From positions 248,648-277,563 of the forward strand of contig JH154060.1 of the NCBI GenBank assembly GCA_000226015.1: a DNA stretch of 28,916 nucleotides, given 5' to 3'. Origin of the DNA: Mnemiopsis leidyi. Lineage: Eukaryota; Ctenophora; Tentaculata; Lobata; Bolinopsidae. The stretch's first letter is position 1; every line of letters begins with the position of its first letter. Shown one piece after another: positions 1-11,217 of this stretch. A program made the position numbers and the translations under genes. The notes under the pieces are model-generated. The model worked only from the letters and a program-made list of their open reading frames with translations. It had not been told where the DNA came from and did no database searches.

Positions 1-108
1 CTGTACCAGACACAGTCTGGTGACTGGCCGACTTGCCACAGCCGGGGATCGAACCCCGGTCTGCCGCATGGGAGGCATAAAATGTAACCACTACTACCAC
101 CCAGCCGG
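1..108 (-). repeat. tRNA-derived SINE, 5' part, cut by window edge
   Basis: Read on the minus strand this is a tRNA-Gly(CCC)-like head. It has an anticodon loop CTCCCAT, a T-arm with a good B box (GGTTCGATCCCC, near 43-54) and then a non-tRNA body. The same sequence, diverged, recurs on the plus strand at 9633-9872, which shows that it is an interspersed element and not a tRNA gene. The anticodon stem is poor and no acceptor stem closes it. The 5' end of the SINE abuts the 52-bp array that starts at 113. Confidence 0.8.
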
Positions 109-112
109 ACTA

Positions 113-372
113 GAGACTGAACAAGTAACCTAGATATCCTGATATAACCAACCAAACTCCTCCAGAGACTGAACAAGTAACCTAGATATCCTGATATAAC
201 CACCTAAACTCCTCCAGAGACTGAACAAGTAACCTAGATATCCTGATATAACCACCTAAACTCCTCCAGAGACTGAACAAGTAACCTAGGTATCCTGATA
301 TAACCACCTAAACTCCTCCAGAGACTGAACAAGTAACCTAGATATCCTGATATAACCACCTAAACTCCTCCA
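113..372. repeat. 52-bp minisatellite, 5 copies
   Basis: Five nearly identical 52-bp units start at 113, 165, 217, 269 and 321. On the minus strand, the direction of the KLHL-type gene that ends its visible part at about 866, each unit contains an acceptor-like ACTTGTTCAG followed by TCTCTGGAGGAGTTT. That tract reads SLEEF in the phase (0) left open by the last KLHL exon. Each unit also has two AGGT tetramers. A SINE lies immediately beyond the low-coordinate end, where the real exon would be expected. Confidence 0.9.
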
Positions 373-865
373 GGCCCGGTAGACAACAGTAGTCTAGCAC
401 AGCAACACAGGAAAACCCCCCGACCCACGACACACAAGTTCAGTATGACGTCTCCGTTGGTCGAGCCTCCACCCCTCCTTATCGAGACTCAGTCCGGATC
501 TGGTGCTATCAGTCTGACTTTTAGTTTTATGTTTCTTATATTGGTGGCTTTGTGAAGCAGTGTAAAATTGTCGCCCAAGATGACATTATGAGGTATCACT
601 CCGTACTTGATAATTAAATAACCTTATGATTTTCGCAGCTCTTAACCTATATAGCTACCATTCCGTTATATAGCATCACTTTAGCACTTGGTGCACGGGA
701 TTGACACCTATTATGACTGGTACCAAGGACTTTTCAAATCGTTTTTGAAACTCCTTAAATAAGTTATTTTCAACTTGTAAAATTTTAATGGCCATCAAAA
801 TGATATGTTACTAATCAGTCGACGACAGTAAAATCTTATCAAACATCACAAAATTAAAATCTGAC
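373..865. other. no gene seen; probably intron of the KLHL-type gene
   Basis: AT-rich sequence with no open frame that resembles BACK or Kelch sequence on the minus strand and nothing recognisable on the plus strand. By position it would be intronic to the minus-strand BTB-BACK gene. Confidence 0.5.
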
Positions 866-2177
866 CAACACTGATGTGGGGAGTATCCGGAGTATGTTCT
901 CTCTGATAAACTGATCACACCAGGCTACCAGCTCTGTCGCTCCTCTGAAACACATTAGCTCATTGTCAGACACATTTCTTTTACTTCGGAATATGTGTCA
1001 AATTGACAACGGACTGGGAGTCTGTCCTGCGATCAGAGATCTAGATTCAGAAGCTAGACAATACAATAATAACCAACCTCTCATCTCCAAAGTTCCACAG
1101 AGTGAGATGGTTCTCGACAGAGAGCGTACTCTTCAGAAACTCACAACAGGTATGTTCTATACTGACAAACCCAAACCTGGAGATTATACACTGTTCGGGA
1201 GGAACTTGGGGTATTTATCTCTGTATCTTAAGTCTGGGAGTCGGGAGTCAAATAATAATTCGAGACACTTAGTTTATAGTTACATGCCAATTTTTATAAG
1301 TTTGGAGCAGAATGCTTGAAGGACATGTTATTGTTTTAGTCAGTAAGTCATACGTTTTAAGAGTGCGATGCTTGTATCCTAGAGAGTAACTGACCTGTTT
1401 GCTGCGTTAAATATGTCATAAACGTTGTCTTGGGTGATCGTTATTCGTGATGTAGAACAGAAGTCTATTAACGTCTTCAAAACTTGAGGATCCACTTCTT
1501 TAATAGACACACTGCGTTCTCTGCTTTCACCAAAACTGAAAGTAAAGCCTTGAGTAGTGGAAAGTTCTGTTACGAGATGAAGTGCTGGTAAAGTTGATAC
1601 TAGATATAACTGATCTCTTGCACAGAAGATCATACTACCACGTCAAGATTTACACAGGAGGATATAGAAATTCCATCGCAACAAGACGCACGGCGATGCA
1701 AGGGACTGGCCGGCGATGATTGCAGTAAAATTAGCAAAACTTGATCCCGCATCTTCTTCGTACTCGTTAAGGAACATCGCTTTGAAGTACTCGCTGTTGG
1801 CCGCTAGAAGGAGCTGGCTCGAGGAAAACGTCTCTCCTCCGCACGCAATCTTGACGTCCGTCAGTTCTTCTGAGTTCAGTAACCTGCAAAGTGTATGTAA
1901 CCTGTCAAGTATATAACGTGATATCTTAGTGGTGATAAATGTGCCTAAAAACGACCTCTTACATCAGATTGTCGTGCAGCGATGATACGATTTCACAAAT
2001 GTATACGAAGACAGAACGAAATCAATGGAAGCTTACTAGTAACGATGGATTGACGATTTTAGAGCCTCATGGCTCATACCTGTTCATGCTGTAAAGTACT
2101 GAAGAAGCGTGATGTACGTCATGGAAATCCACCTTCTGTTGTCTGATATTTTCTCTCTGAGCTGATACATCCTCCAT
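866..2177 (-). CDS. BTB-BACK (KLHL-type) protein, N-terminal five exons
   Basis: KLHL-family proteins are usually substrate adaptors of Cullin-3 ubiquitin ligases. Five minus-strand exons join in phase: 2177-2080 (ATG; ends HASSVLYSMN), 1883-1764 (TDVKIACGGETF, then SEYFKAMFLN), 1535-1395 (GESRERSVSIKEVDPQVL, then TLIDFCSTSRITITQDNVYD), 1161-1078 (CCEFLKSTLSVENHLTLW) and 944 to about 866. All four introns are phase 2 and 133-233 bp long, with GT-AG ends. Donors are GTATGA, GTACGA, GTCAGT and GTTGGT. Exons 2-4 are multiples of three (120, 141, 84). The domain order is BTB (exons 1-3) then start of BACK (exons 4-5: GATELVAWCDQFIREN). The last donor is either G865 or G871, both phase 0. The rest of BACK and any Kelch repeats would lie beyond coordinate 1. 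Family assignment is secure; the orthologue is not. A truncated duplicate cannot be excluded. Confidence 0.87.
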
Positions 2178-2242
2178 TCTTTCATCAGCTTGAAAAAGTC
2201 AGGTTGATATGACCCAAATAGCTATGAGAAATAGTTCTACCC

Positions 2243-2294
2243 AAATCTCTAGTTACAATTACTGTATATATACAGTAATTGTAACTAGAGATTT
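2243..2294. repeat. 52-bp perfect palindrome
   Basis: Two 26-base arms with no spacer, centred between 2268 and 2269 (centre ACTGTATA/TATACAGT). It starts 66 bp upstream of the KLHL-type ATG at 2177, so it lies in that gene's promoter or 5' UTR. It could be a fold-back element or a hairpin in the leader RNA. Confidence 0.97.
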
Positions 2295-2652
2295 ACATAA
2301 GCTTATAATATGCTATGTTCTATTGAAGCCAGAAGTATTTTTCAAATAACTTAATTCCAAATTGAAATGCTACCAGTGCCTATTTTGACGATATTCCTGT
2401 TGTGGATATTGCTATAGAACAAAAAATAACTATGCAATCATGCAAGATTGCGATACCTAAGTCGGATGAGTTTGTCCAATACAGATACCAATTTACGAAC
2501 CAAAGCAGAAACTAAATACACCACTGGCAAAATGTAGTAAAATCGTGGTATACATTAATAACAATCTTTTGTCCTCTTAAAAACTTCATTCACAAACTGC
2601 TTCCAACAAACATGCAAATGAAATATAGAGGGATAAGATTAGACAATTTCAA

Positions 2653-2676
2653 AAACCATCACGGGCGTGATGGTTT
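2653..2676. repeat. small inverted repeat (10-bp arms, 4-base loop)
   Basis: AAACCATCAC, loop GGGC, GTGATGGTTT. It lies in the intergenic stretch between two minus-strand genes. No run of T or A follows that would suggest a function. Confidence 0.8.
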
Positions 2677-2943
2677 ATAATTCATGATAGATTAATGTCA
2701 ATAAACAACAGCAGTGTCTATTGGTCCAGCATTATTTCTCGGCACTCGGGGGTCTATTTCCCTCTGATGGTCCACTTTACAGTAATTTAGCATTAAGAAC
2801 CAAACAAGGTAAAAGATTTCAAACGTAAAATGTTATTGAATTTGACCCAAACAACCGCCAATTTCTGATAATGATCTGCAAATCAGAACAGCACATAACA
2901 AAAATCGGACATTGGTCATATCCCGGTCACGTGCCACAGTTAC

Positions 2944-3832
2944 TCAATCCTCGGCGGCGGTTGCCTGAGCATGAGCAGCTTGCCTGTTCAATATCTCCGT
3001 GGCGATAATCGGAATGAGGATAAGAACAGCGATTAGTACAATAAAAGTACAACACCAGGCTTTGAACACTTTGCTGGTTTGAGCAGTTTTCTCTCGACAC
3101 CGAACCTGTCGTTCCATCCTAGCTTCACTGGAGTCGTCAGTACGACAAGGGATAGTCAGCTCGGCTTGACCTGATGTTACCATCAGGTCTGTCACTCCCC
3201 CTCCTCCTCCCCCTGCAGAGTGATGATTTAGGGTGCAGTGCGTGGAGAGGGGACAGTTATTGAACCACTCTTTACTGGAAGAACAAGGCTCGATTTTTAT
3301 GGATCATGAAATGTAGGTATATCGTTAATGGGCGATGCGTGTCTAGAATTTCTGTCGCCAGGCCAGAAATGCGTGAGAGCGCGTGATGGCCGCGACAATA
3401 GGTTATCAACATACAAGTATATCGACATATCGTGTTATTTGCAATTTGCATGTAGTACTACGTTCTTGCCATTGTGTACATGTGCATTGAACAGGTAATA
3501 CACTGCCGCAATATTGTTCGGCCAATAAACACAAATTCAAACCAGAACTAAAAACAAAATCCGCAATAAAATGAAGCAATGACAAAATCCGGAAAGATGC
3601 TCAACTAACTTGACTTGTGAAGTTCGATTCTGGAGAGCTGCAGAGGGAAACTTTCGAACTTCTTGTTCAGCCGGCTGGTTAGAGACAGAGCCTCGTGGAA
3701 CAAACACATTCTCTTCGTCTCGACAAAGGGGGCTCCCAGCTCCGAACTGAGGAGGTTTGTTATTCGAGACACTTGTGAGACTGCATCTGGCGACAGAGAC
3801 ACGTCCACGAAGCTTCTTCCCGACACCTTGTC
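2944..3832 (-). CDS. C-terminal part of a protein with a terminal membrane anchor
   Basis: Two minus-strand exons fit together. Exon 3832-3610 follows the acceptor ATTGCTTGCAG and encodes VSGRSFVDVSLSPDAVSQV and further helix-like sequence (NLLSSELGAPFVETKRMCLF). It ends in phase 1 at a GTTAGT donor. Exon 3212-2944 follows ATCACTCTGCAG, enters in phase 1, begins with a glycine run, and continues with a charged linker (SSEARMERQVRCREKTAQTS). It then has one hydrophobic helix (CCTFIVLIAVLILIPIIATE) and a short tail ending ATAAED before the stop. The layout suggests a single-pass or tail-anchored protein. I do not recognise the family. The 5' exons are unknown; a GC-richer tract at 4852-4955 ending in a GTAAGG donor is possible but its phase does not match. 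The frame of the first exon is also uncertain because a second frame is open. Confidence 0.5.
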
Positions 3833-4279
3833 CTGCAAGCAATGGGACTATTAATATTAGGGTAATAAGCAAATCAAAGTCAGACTAGTGGTACCGGCAG
3901 AGGGAGTAAAACTAAACTTTTTTTACCACTATTGCAGCACACTTTTTAAAGGAAAAAACAGCTGAAAACTGGGAATCCATGGGGATCAGATTCCATCGTA
4001 TCGATTTAAATAATACCTTTTTCAGGGGAGGGAAGACGTTTAAACGACAGCTATCGAACCCTTGCAACTTCGGCCAAGGCCACCTGTTTACTACAAATTG
4101 ATCTCCTTTTAACTTGTATCGCCCGATCTTCACACTGAGCGGCTCATTCCGGAATCTGAGTTTAGTGTTTACAAGTACACTGGCCGTAACAACAAGAAAA
4201 GTGGACTACAGGGCAGAAAATATCAAATATTAAGATTGTATTACAAATAAGATTGAGCACATAGAAGACAAAATTAAAC
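3833..4279. other. no gene seen
   Basis: Intron-like sequence of the minus-strand gene or spacer. A 73-codon minus-strand frame (3912-4133) shows no domain and no convincing splice sites. Confidence 0.4.
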
Positions 4280-4835
4280 AATGGATGACACAAAAATACA
4301 AAACAGACAGAAGATTCAACAAAACACAAAAATTAAAACAGAAGATACCACAAAACACAACAAAATTGAAAACAGAAGATACAACAAAACACAACAAAAT
4401 TGAAAGCAGAAGAAACCACAAAACACAACAAAATTGAAAACAGAAGATACAACAAAAATGAAAACAGAAGATACCACAAAACACAACAAAATCGAAAACA
4501 GAAGATACAAACCACAACAAAAATGAAAACAAAAGATACAACAAAACACAACAAAAATGAAAACAGAAGATACCACTAAACTCAACAAAATTGAAAACAG
4601 AAGATACAACAAAAATAAAAACAGAATATTCAACAAAACACAACAAAAATGAAAACAGAAGATACAACAAAACACAACAAAAATAAAAAACAGAAGCTAC
4701 AACAAAAATGAAAACAAAAGATACAACAAAACACAACAAAAATGAAAAACAGAAGATACAACAAACCACAACAAAAATGAAAGAAAAGATACAACAAACC
4801 ACAACAAAAATGAAAACGGAAGATACAGAAAGTGG
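4280..4835. repeat. A-rich array of 34- and 24-bp units
   Basis: Units of 34 bp, in which AACAGAAGATAC recurs, alternate with 24-bp units that lack about 10 bp (the ACAAAACACA part). On the minus strand the array is a pyrimidine-rich tract almost free of AG. It begins about 20 bp downstream of a donor-like GTAAGG at 4851. Its long minus-strand frames (runs of F, C, V, I) are products of low complexity. Confidence 0.9.
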
Positions 4836-4970
4836 CGACAAGGTACCTTACCCTGAGTCGCTGCCCATGTACCGACGAAGAGGACACTTCCTGCGGTGGA
4901 ACTTATCGTTCCTACACCCACACTCTACCACTCCACACACGAGGAGGGTGCTCATGGTCTGTAGCTGAGG
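4836..4970. other. possible exon, strand unresolved
   Basis: This tract is richer in GC than its surroundings. On the minus strand an ATG at 4955 opens STLLVCGVVECGC, which ends in phase 2 at a canonical GTAAGG donor (4851). A second minus frame and one plus frame (PYPESLPMYRRRGHF) are also open. None matches a family known to me, and the minus frame does not fit the phase of the exon at 3832. Confidence 0.25.
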
Positions 4971-7329
4971 GTGAGGACTGAGGTTCCACTACCACAACAC
5001 GTTACGTCTTTGCCTCAGTTTCTGTTCACCCCTCCTGGTTAAACAGACACTGATTTACTGGCTAGATATTGGCTAGATATTAGCTGATAATGAAGTTTGA
5101 TAATTTATAAACGAACAAGTTAAAAAACAGAAAGCTCAAATATGAAAAAGTGAGCTTCCCCTACAGCTGAACCGAGTTACCATACATTTACAAACCTGCC
5201 GTTGAAAGTTGAGCATGTTTGTAGGTGTATACTTGTACTTGTAGAGACAAACACAAGGAACTGTCTACAAGAACTCGAGTTACTGACAACAGTCTCCTTC
5301 TTTAACTGATTACTGGTACTCTGGAGAAAATCTATAATTAGAAACACGAGTGACATTAAAACATTAAATCTTGCTTTGTCTTCCGCGAAATGGGCCCGAC
5401 TTGAGACAAGGTGAAACTGAAATATCAGATAGAGAAGCTGCTTAATCGGGGCCAGAAACGTCTAGGAGCAGCTTGACATACGAAAATTCATCAACGGGTA
5501 AGACTCACCAGCAAAATCCCAGTATTTTAGAGATAGTTTATACTATAAATGATTCCAAGGAGGTCGGGGTCGGAAGTTTGAATTTGACTGTCATTGTATC
5601 TCTGTCGAAGAATTTGTAGTGGGCTGGAATATGATCCTGCCGATTTTATTTCAATTTATAAAATTTTGTAACACAATTATAAATGAAAATTATCTACTAT
5701 AATAATATACACAAGGATTTCCTGTGTTACAGGATACCATTAACACCTGCCAAAAACCCGGCCTAATAATCCAACATTATCCTAACTAAGATCTGATCAA
5801 ACACGGAAAAAATCACTACTACTGTCTGAAAAATTGTTTAAACCTAGATAAATTTACCTACTAGTACTTACGGATTTAAGATTTAAAATTTCAAGGAGGT
5901 TAATAACAGAAGAGACCTTGATATAGGAATCTGAGTCCAACTTCTCGTTGTAACGTCTTCACATCAACACACATCTGTCCGACTCATGTAAACCTACAAG
6001 TGTATTGAGTCATTAGAGAGTGTGCCAAGTACATTTGAAATTAATTAATCAGGAACAATCAATCCATCAATCAGACTGAAATTTTTGTGTTGTCAATTTG
6101 CACTGGTAGATAATTTCTCTTTTTTCCCACAAAATTGTCGAATGCTTGTGGGGTGTTATGTAACACGGTATGTAATCCTTCATACAGCAAATTACGCTGC
6201 GTTTAATATTAATAATAACACCTATCAAGACGCATCCCTTAAACTTATAAACTCGGTTACGTCCACGTTAAAACAGAGCATACAAGCAGGCTATAATAGT
6301 AGGGTAGATAATCACATCAGTTGGCGGAAATCAGGCACACACGTATACTAGCCCAAGCTGTAATCAGTATAACTATACGCAGGCTGCTTACCGTGTTTCT
6401 ATAGTTTGCCTTCCAGCAATCTAGCATCAGTAGCATGCATGTTTACTTTCACTGAGTTTAGTTCATAACGTATTTGATGTGACAATGTCACAATGTGACA
6501 TCTAAAATTAACAGAGATTGAGGGTTTAGCTCAGTATTTCAGTAAGGTAGCTGAGCTATATTGTGCTTATAATTATGATGATTCAACAATAAACATTAAC
6601 GGCTAATTTTGTCTTCTGGAACTGGAATTGGACGTTCAGGAGACAATCGTTCCGGTTAAAGAAAATAGTTCCAATTAAAGTTTGTTTCTAAATTTCATCT
6701 TAAAGATAGATATTGTTGACTGCTTGACGCCAAAATCTTATTCTGCTTGTCGTATTTAGAAGGAAAGAAACCTACAGTAATTCCCTAATCCTATTTATTG
6801 TAGATGGATTTTGGTTTAAACTTAGATGTTTTCAATAGACCCAAAATTTCCAAGGATATTTACAATGGAAGTTGCCTTCAGTTTTGCTTAACTGTCACAG
6901 TAGTTTTTACTAAGAAATTAAGATCAAACTCAAAGCACCCTTCAGCAGTTGATTTTTTTCGGGAATTGATTAAAATTTTGCCGTCAGTGTATACCTATCT
7001 ACAATTCAAGAATAATTATTTGAATTTTTGCCACGCCTTATTACTATTGGAAGTTCTTTCTGATTTTTGGCTCCTTGACAACAGATATTACAGCATGTGA
7101 GTGTGACAAACTACAGCAGGTACTACAGCAGGTACTACAAGTACTTCTAAAACCCCAACAAAATCCCTGGTGGGATGACTTATGAGGATAGACGAGGAGA
7201 AAGATGAAAGATCGACAAAATGTTAGCTCAAAGAGAAAGGAAGGCGGGAAGAACAGTTGTGGTGCGGACACTGCCACTAGAGGGAGTGTGAAGATCTTTG
7301 TGTCCGATGATACTGGAGGTATGACTATG
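4971..7329. other. no gene supported
   Basis: AT-rich non-coding sequence on both strands. Plus-strand frames at 6085-6351 and 6804-7100 have no recognisable domain, no clear splice sites and low-complexity composition, so I leave them uncalled. A short overlapping palindrome of GTGAC/GTCAC words lies near 6476-6502. Confidence 0.5.
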
Positions 7330-7525
7330 TCTGTACCAGTATCAGTTTCAATACCAGTCCCCATACCAGTACCAGTACCATAACCAGTTTCAATACCAGT
7401 CCCAGTACCAGTTCCGATACCAGTACCAGTATCAGTTTCAACACCATCACAGGTACCAGTTTTGATACCAATACCCGTATCAGTTTCAATACCATTACCA
7501 GTACCGGTTTGAATACCACTAATAC
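7330..7525. repeat. (TACCAG)-type hexanucleotide array, degenerate
   Basis: Imperfect tandem TACCAG/TTTCAA words, for example CCAGTACCAGTACCA. The open minus-strand frame over it (V, L, K, M) is a by-product of the repeat. Confidence 0.85.
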
Positions 7526-9244
7526 ACTGCCACTGGTAGTACTAGTGGTAATAAAATTAAACATGTTATTAAGTGATTATGATATATTAAGTGATTACCA
7601 GCACCAGTACTAATACTATAGCATGTAGTTGCTTTACTTGTATTTCTCGGTGTAGTTTAAAAAATGTAAGTTTAAAGTAGATTTTGATTTTGATAAATAA
7701 TCAAAAAGAGTTTATGATCATTGCTGCTTTAACTTACATTAAGCTTGGACTTTGGCATTAAATCACATCTAACTATAATTTGCAAATAATACAAAGGTAG
7801 GGCACAAATTATATTTTAACAGTAATACGGACCAATTATGGAAATATGTTATATGACCCAACGTTTCCAATTATACTGCAAACTAAAATTACCAGGCCAG
7901 CACCAGTACATTCAATTCTTTTTCTTGTGATTTGCGGTTCCAATGTGTTGCACGTCTGATAACAGCAATCATGGCTTCCCTCGTTAGACCTAGAGTTAGA
8001 AGTAGAAGGGGGATGTTGAAGTAACGGTTGCACGACACTTTTAGTTTCAGTTATACCTACTTTTTGTGCAAAACTAAATTGAATTTTTTGCAAGATTTTT
8101 AGTACAACTTATGTTATGTTATGTGCAGCTCAGGTGTCCTCCATTTAATCTGTATAACAATAGAGAACGGTATTTGTGGGGCAGTGTCTCAAATTTTCGA
8201 ACATTAAACAACTTTGATTAATCTGCATAATAATCTCCTTCAAATATAATCATATTCATAATAATAATTTGTAAAATGTAAATAGGAATAACAAGATTAC
8301 CTTAAAATATAAACATAATAATATGTGACTAGGAATTACAAGATTACCTAAATTTCATTTCAAAGTTAATCAATTATCCGGGACAACGCCTGGTTCAACA
8401 GTGGATTAAGAATTTTACCGCAATTACGCTGAAATCTGATCAGTTCTACTTCTACGTTTACCATTCCTTTAAAACCTGACCATACCAAAACAATTGCCTG
8501 TAAATTGTAATTCGTGATTCACAATTCAAGCCGCACAGTTAATTGTCATTGATGAGTGATTTAAACGGACCAGGATATTTAGAAGTTTAATACAATTTCG
8601 GTAGACAGCGGTAAATAGTTACAGTACAATGTAGTTACGTTTTTGTTCAATTAGGCGCTTATTCCGTACACAGATACGTTTGTAGATATTGGATCAACTT
8701 CAAGAGGATGTATTATAGGGAGAATTGCAACTTTACAAAAGAAAAAAACCAGTCCCAAGTTTGATATTTGCTCATGACGTTTGAAAATAGAAAATGCAAC
8801 TTCTACAGTTGCTGCTTAATTATATCCTTGAGAAGGGTAAAAATTGCTATACAACGTATTATCGTTGCTCGATTGTAATCAGTCGTTTCTAAACTTCTCA
8901 TCGGTAATGTTTAATGGTTGTCGTTTATTTGTGACCCTTTCGCAATAATGAAGTTGTCTTAAGAACAAATTATCTCTTTAAATCGTTTTATTTTTAATTT
9001 CTTGCACCTAAATTCGTATTTCATAGCAAATTGCAGAGTTGAAGATGTCAAACCCATGACTCAAAACATGAGCATGAACTTGAAGAACACCAGGGCCAAT
9101 CCCTAGGCATATTTGTCATTCCACCATAAGCTTTTTCTGTATGGGAGATAACCTCAATCTCCTGGATGCTATTTACTACAGGCAACTTTACGGGCGGGCG
9201 AGGAAAAAACTTGAAAAAGTTTCTTCTTCAGGTGATGTTACTCA
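7526..9244. other. no gene supported
   Basis: AT-rich sequence with no recognised coding region. The 85-codon minus frame at 7836-8093 has no known motif or splice context. Confidence 0.5.
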
Positions 9245-9250
9245 ATAGGC

Positions 9251-9310
9251 ATGTACATTGTATTGTACATTGTATTGTACATTGAACAATCTACTGATAT
9301 TGTACAATGT
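9251..9310. repeat. short TGTACATTGTAT tandem repeat
   Basis: Three direct copies of a TGTACATTGTAT-like 12-mer, followed by ATTGTACAATG. Related TTGTACAA words recur at 9588-9610 and GCATTGTACATTATACATT at 9890-9908, so the pseudo-tRNA and the SINE between them are bracketed by this motif. Confidence 0.8.
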
Positions 9311-9513
9311 GGTTTCAAGTGGGGAGGGGGCCTTTTTCAGGTCCTCATTTCGAGCAAGCTCGACTCCCAGAGGTGTGCACTGAGTGTTAACGGGTGTGTT
9401 ATGTTGTGGGTGGGCCGAAGGATCAACCAAGCTACATGATGTGTACGGAGCAGATATTTGAACGGACACGATTTCCACTGATAGTCAATTTAGAAAATTC
9501 ATGGGCCGGCACC

Positions 9514-9586
9514 GTGCCGAGTCGGGTATGATCCGACAACCTCTGCATTGTCCAGATGAGTGCTCTACCAATTGAGCTACCGGCCC
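9514..9586 (-). repeat. tRNA-like sequence (pseudo-tRNA or SINE head)
   Basis: A 73-base unit starts GGGCCGGTAGCTCAATTGGT (A box). Its D stem GCTC/GAGC is intact, its T arm GTCGG/CCGAC has a 7-base loop, and the acceptor stem has one mismatch and one wobble. The anticodon stem (CTCAT/ATGCA) does not pair and the B box GGATCATACCC is degenerate, so I do not call a functional tRNA. Confidence 0.75.
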
Positions 9587-9632
9587 TATATTGTACAATA
9601 TATTGTACAAAGCATAAATTACATTTACAATG

Positions 9633-9872
9633 TACTGGTTGGGTGTGGTAGTGGTTTCATTTACGCCTCCCATGCGGCAGACCGGGGTTCGATACTCGGA
9701 TGTGGCAAGTCGGATAGTTATCAGACTGCGTCTGGTACAGTCTCGGCTGGAAATGCACACTCCCTGGCTCGTAAGATTACCCCCTATAGCTAGTTTAGTG
9801 CCTCGGTACGGAGTGGCTCAGGGTTACAGTAAGGGATATGAGCACCTCAGGCCATCCCGTCTAAGGGAGTGA
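9633..9872 (+). repeat. tRNA-Gly-derived SINE copy
   Basis: Second copy of the element seen at 1-108. The head has GCCTCCCATGCGGCAGACCG and B box GGTTCGATAC, then the shared body CAGACTGCGTCTGGTACAG and an extra tail up to CTAAGGGAGTGAC. The copy at the window edge shows only the shared first part. Confidence 0.85.
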
Positions 9873-10003
9873 CTTAAATTTGCATTTTGCATTGTACATT
9901 ATACATTTTATCAATCATAGTGCTGTATATTGTACTGGAGCAAAAAAATGTAGCTATTACAACCCCACTTCTGAGTTTAAAGTTAAACCCACTTTATTTT
10001 CAG

Positions 10004-11021
10004 GAACAACCCAGCTGACAGAAGATTATCTCACAGCAGAAAAATATAGACAGGTCTTTGTTAGTCACTTTGGGAACTCTTTGAATCAGAGAAAAAGACA
10101 ATATATTGTTGCCATGGATTGCATATTGTAGAAATATGCGCTTTCAGTTTATTATCAAATGAACTACGAACAAAACATTAACGTACTCCATTTCACTTTC
10201 AGAATGAACAAGAGGAATGCAGCACCAAGAACCTTGACAGCAACAGTCCCAACACCAAACTCTCGCGGTCTCACTCCCAACCAACCTCATCCCGCCAAAA
10301 ATCAAAGCAATCTCCTGATCCACTACAAAGAATGATGACCCTGAAACAATCGCCGGAACGATCGCAGGGGGACAACCCCAAACAACCACAGTGCGACAAT
10401 TCAAAACGATCGCCCGGAAACTCGGGATCAGATCGCCCCGTGTCGTCCCACATGATCTCTCCGGGACAGAACAGGACGGTGCAGATCACCTTACAGGGAT
10501 GTCCGAGATCCGGGGACCAGTCCGGACGGAGAGACCTCAGCACTAGCAGGGTCCTGTCTAACTCCAGCATCTACAGCGAGCTGACCAGTGTGGACGGCAC
10601 CATATCTCCCAATCCTCGTGCCACCAGGAGTCACCATGGTGACGATAAATTTCCCTCGACTAGTACGGGAATTAAAGATCAGACAACGACAGCCATATCT
10701 AATAAACTTGCAAGCACACTGTCTCCCATGATAAAACGTAAGGTGATATCAGCGATGCAATCAGTCCAGGCCAACCAAAACACACTGCCGCATCCCAAAT
10801 CAAACATTTGTCTGGCCTTCATAACACTGTTTATTTGTCCCCCGCTAGGCTGCCTGGCTTGGCACCAAGCCAGGCAAGTGGACAAGCTGATCGCAGAGGA
10901 CATGGTCCGGGCCCGACTTGCCAGCAAAATGGCGGCAACATACTCCTACATCGGCTTTCTCATAGGGGGACTTATATTGACAGCAATATTTGTAGGTTAT
11001 GTACTGGTTGACGCTTTGTAG
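10004..11021 (+). CDS. dispanin (CD225-domain) membrane protein, 3' exons
   Basis: The C-terminal 74 residues have the CD225/dispanin pattern. A first hydrophobic segment contains ICPPLGCLAWHQARQVD, an acidic/basic loop follows (AEDMVRARLASKMAATYS), and a second membrane helix ends the protein (GFLIGGLILTAIFVGYVLV). Members include IFITM, PRRT1 and SYNDIG1, which act at plasma or vesicle membranes. The N-terminal 200 residues are Ser/Pro/Gln-rich and probably disordered. The ATG at 10332 is not the true start. The frame is open upstream to a good acceptor (TTTCACTTTCAG, exon from 10203, phase 0). A small preceding exon 10004-10053 (acceptor TTTATTTTCAG; TTQLTEDYLTAEKYRQ; donor CAG/GTCTTT) joins in phase. 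The first exon is not found. The gene is tail-to-tail with WDR24. Confidence 0.8.
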
Positions 11022-11217
11022 AATGGTGTTTTGCTTCTTTTACTTTAGTAAACATATTTTTTGATAAATTACCAAATGATTTGTGAGTTGCTATCTGAGG
11101 TGTAAAAGTTTTGATAATTAACAGCGTATAATACTGAAATTTAGGATGTAAACATGGCGTAAAAAGTTAATAATTCGATATGGATCAAACCTAATAGGAG
11201 AAACACAATCAGCTTGC

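Noticed and set aside
41..60. Functional tRNA-Gly gene at the left edge
   Set aside because: Only the T arm and anticodon loop are tRNA-like. The acceptor stem is absent and the body is shared with the SINE at 9633.
113..372. Possible CRISPR-like array
   Set aside because: The units are directly adjacent with no unique spacers, and the context is an animal genome. The same holds for the arrays at 17929, 18851 and 19332.
963..1319. Plus-strand open frame
   Set aside because: It overlaps the minus-strand BACK exon, which is supported by motifs, splice sites and phases. The start would be TTG.
1716..1916. Plus-strand open frame
   Set aside because: It is the antisense of the BTB exon 1883-1764.
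4230..4841. Long minus-strand frames rich in F, C, V and I
   Set aside because: They are translations of an A-rich minisatellite in several frames at once, without start or splice context.
7325..7564. Minus-strand frame of V, L and K repeats
   Set aside because: Product of the TACCAG-type repeat.
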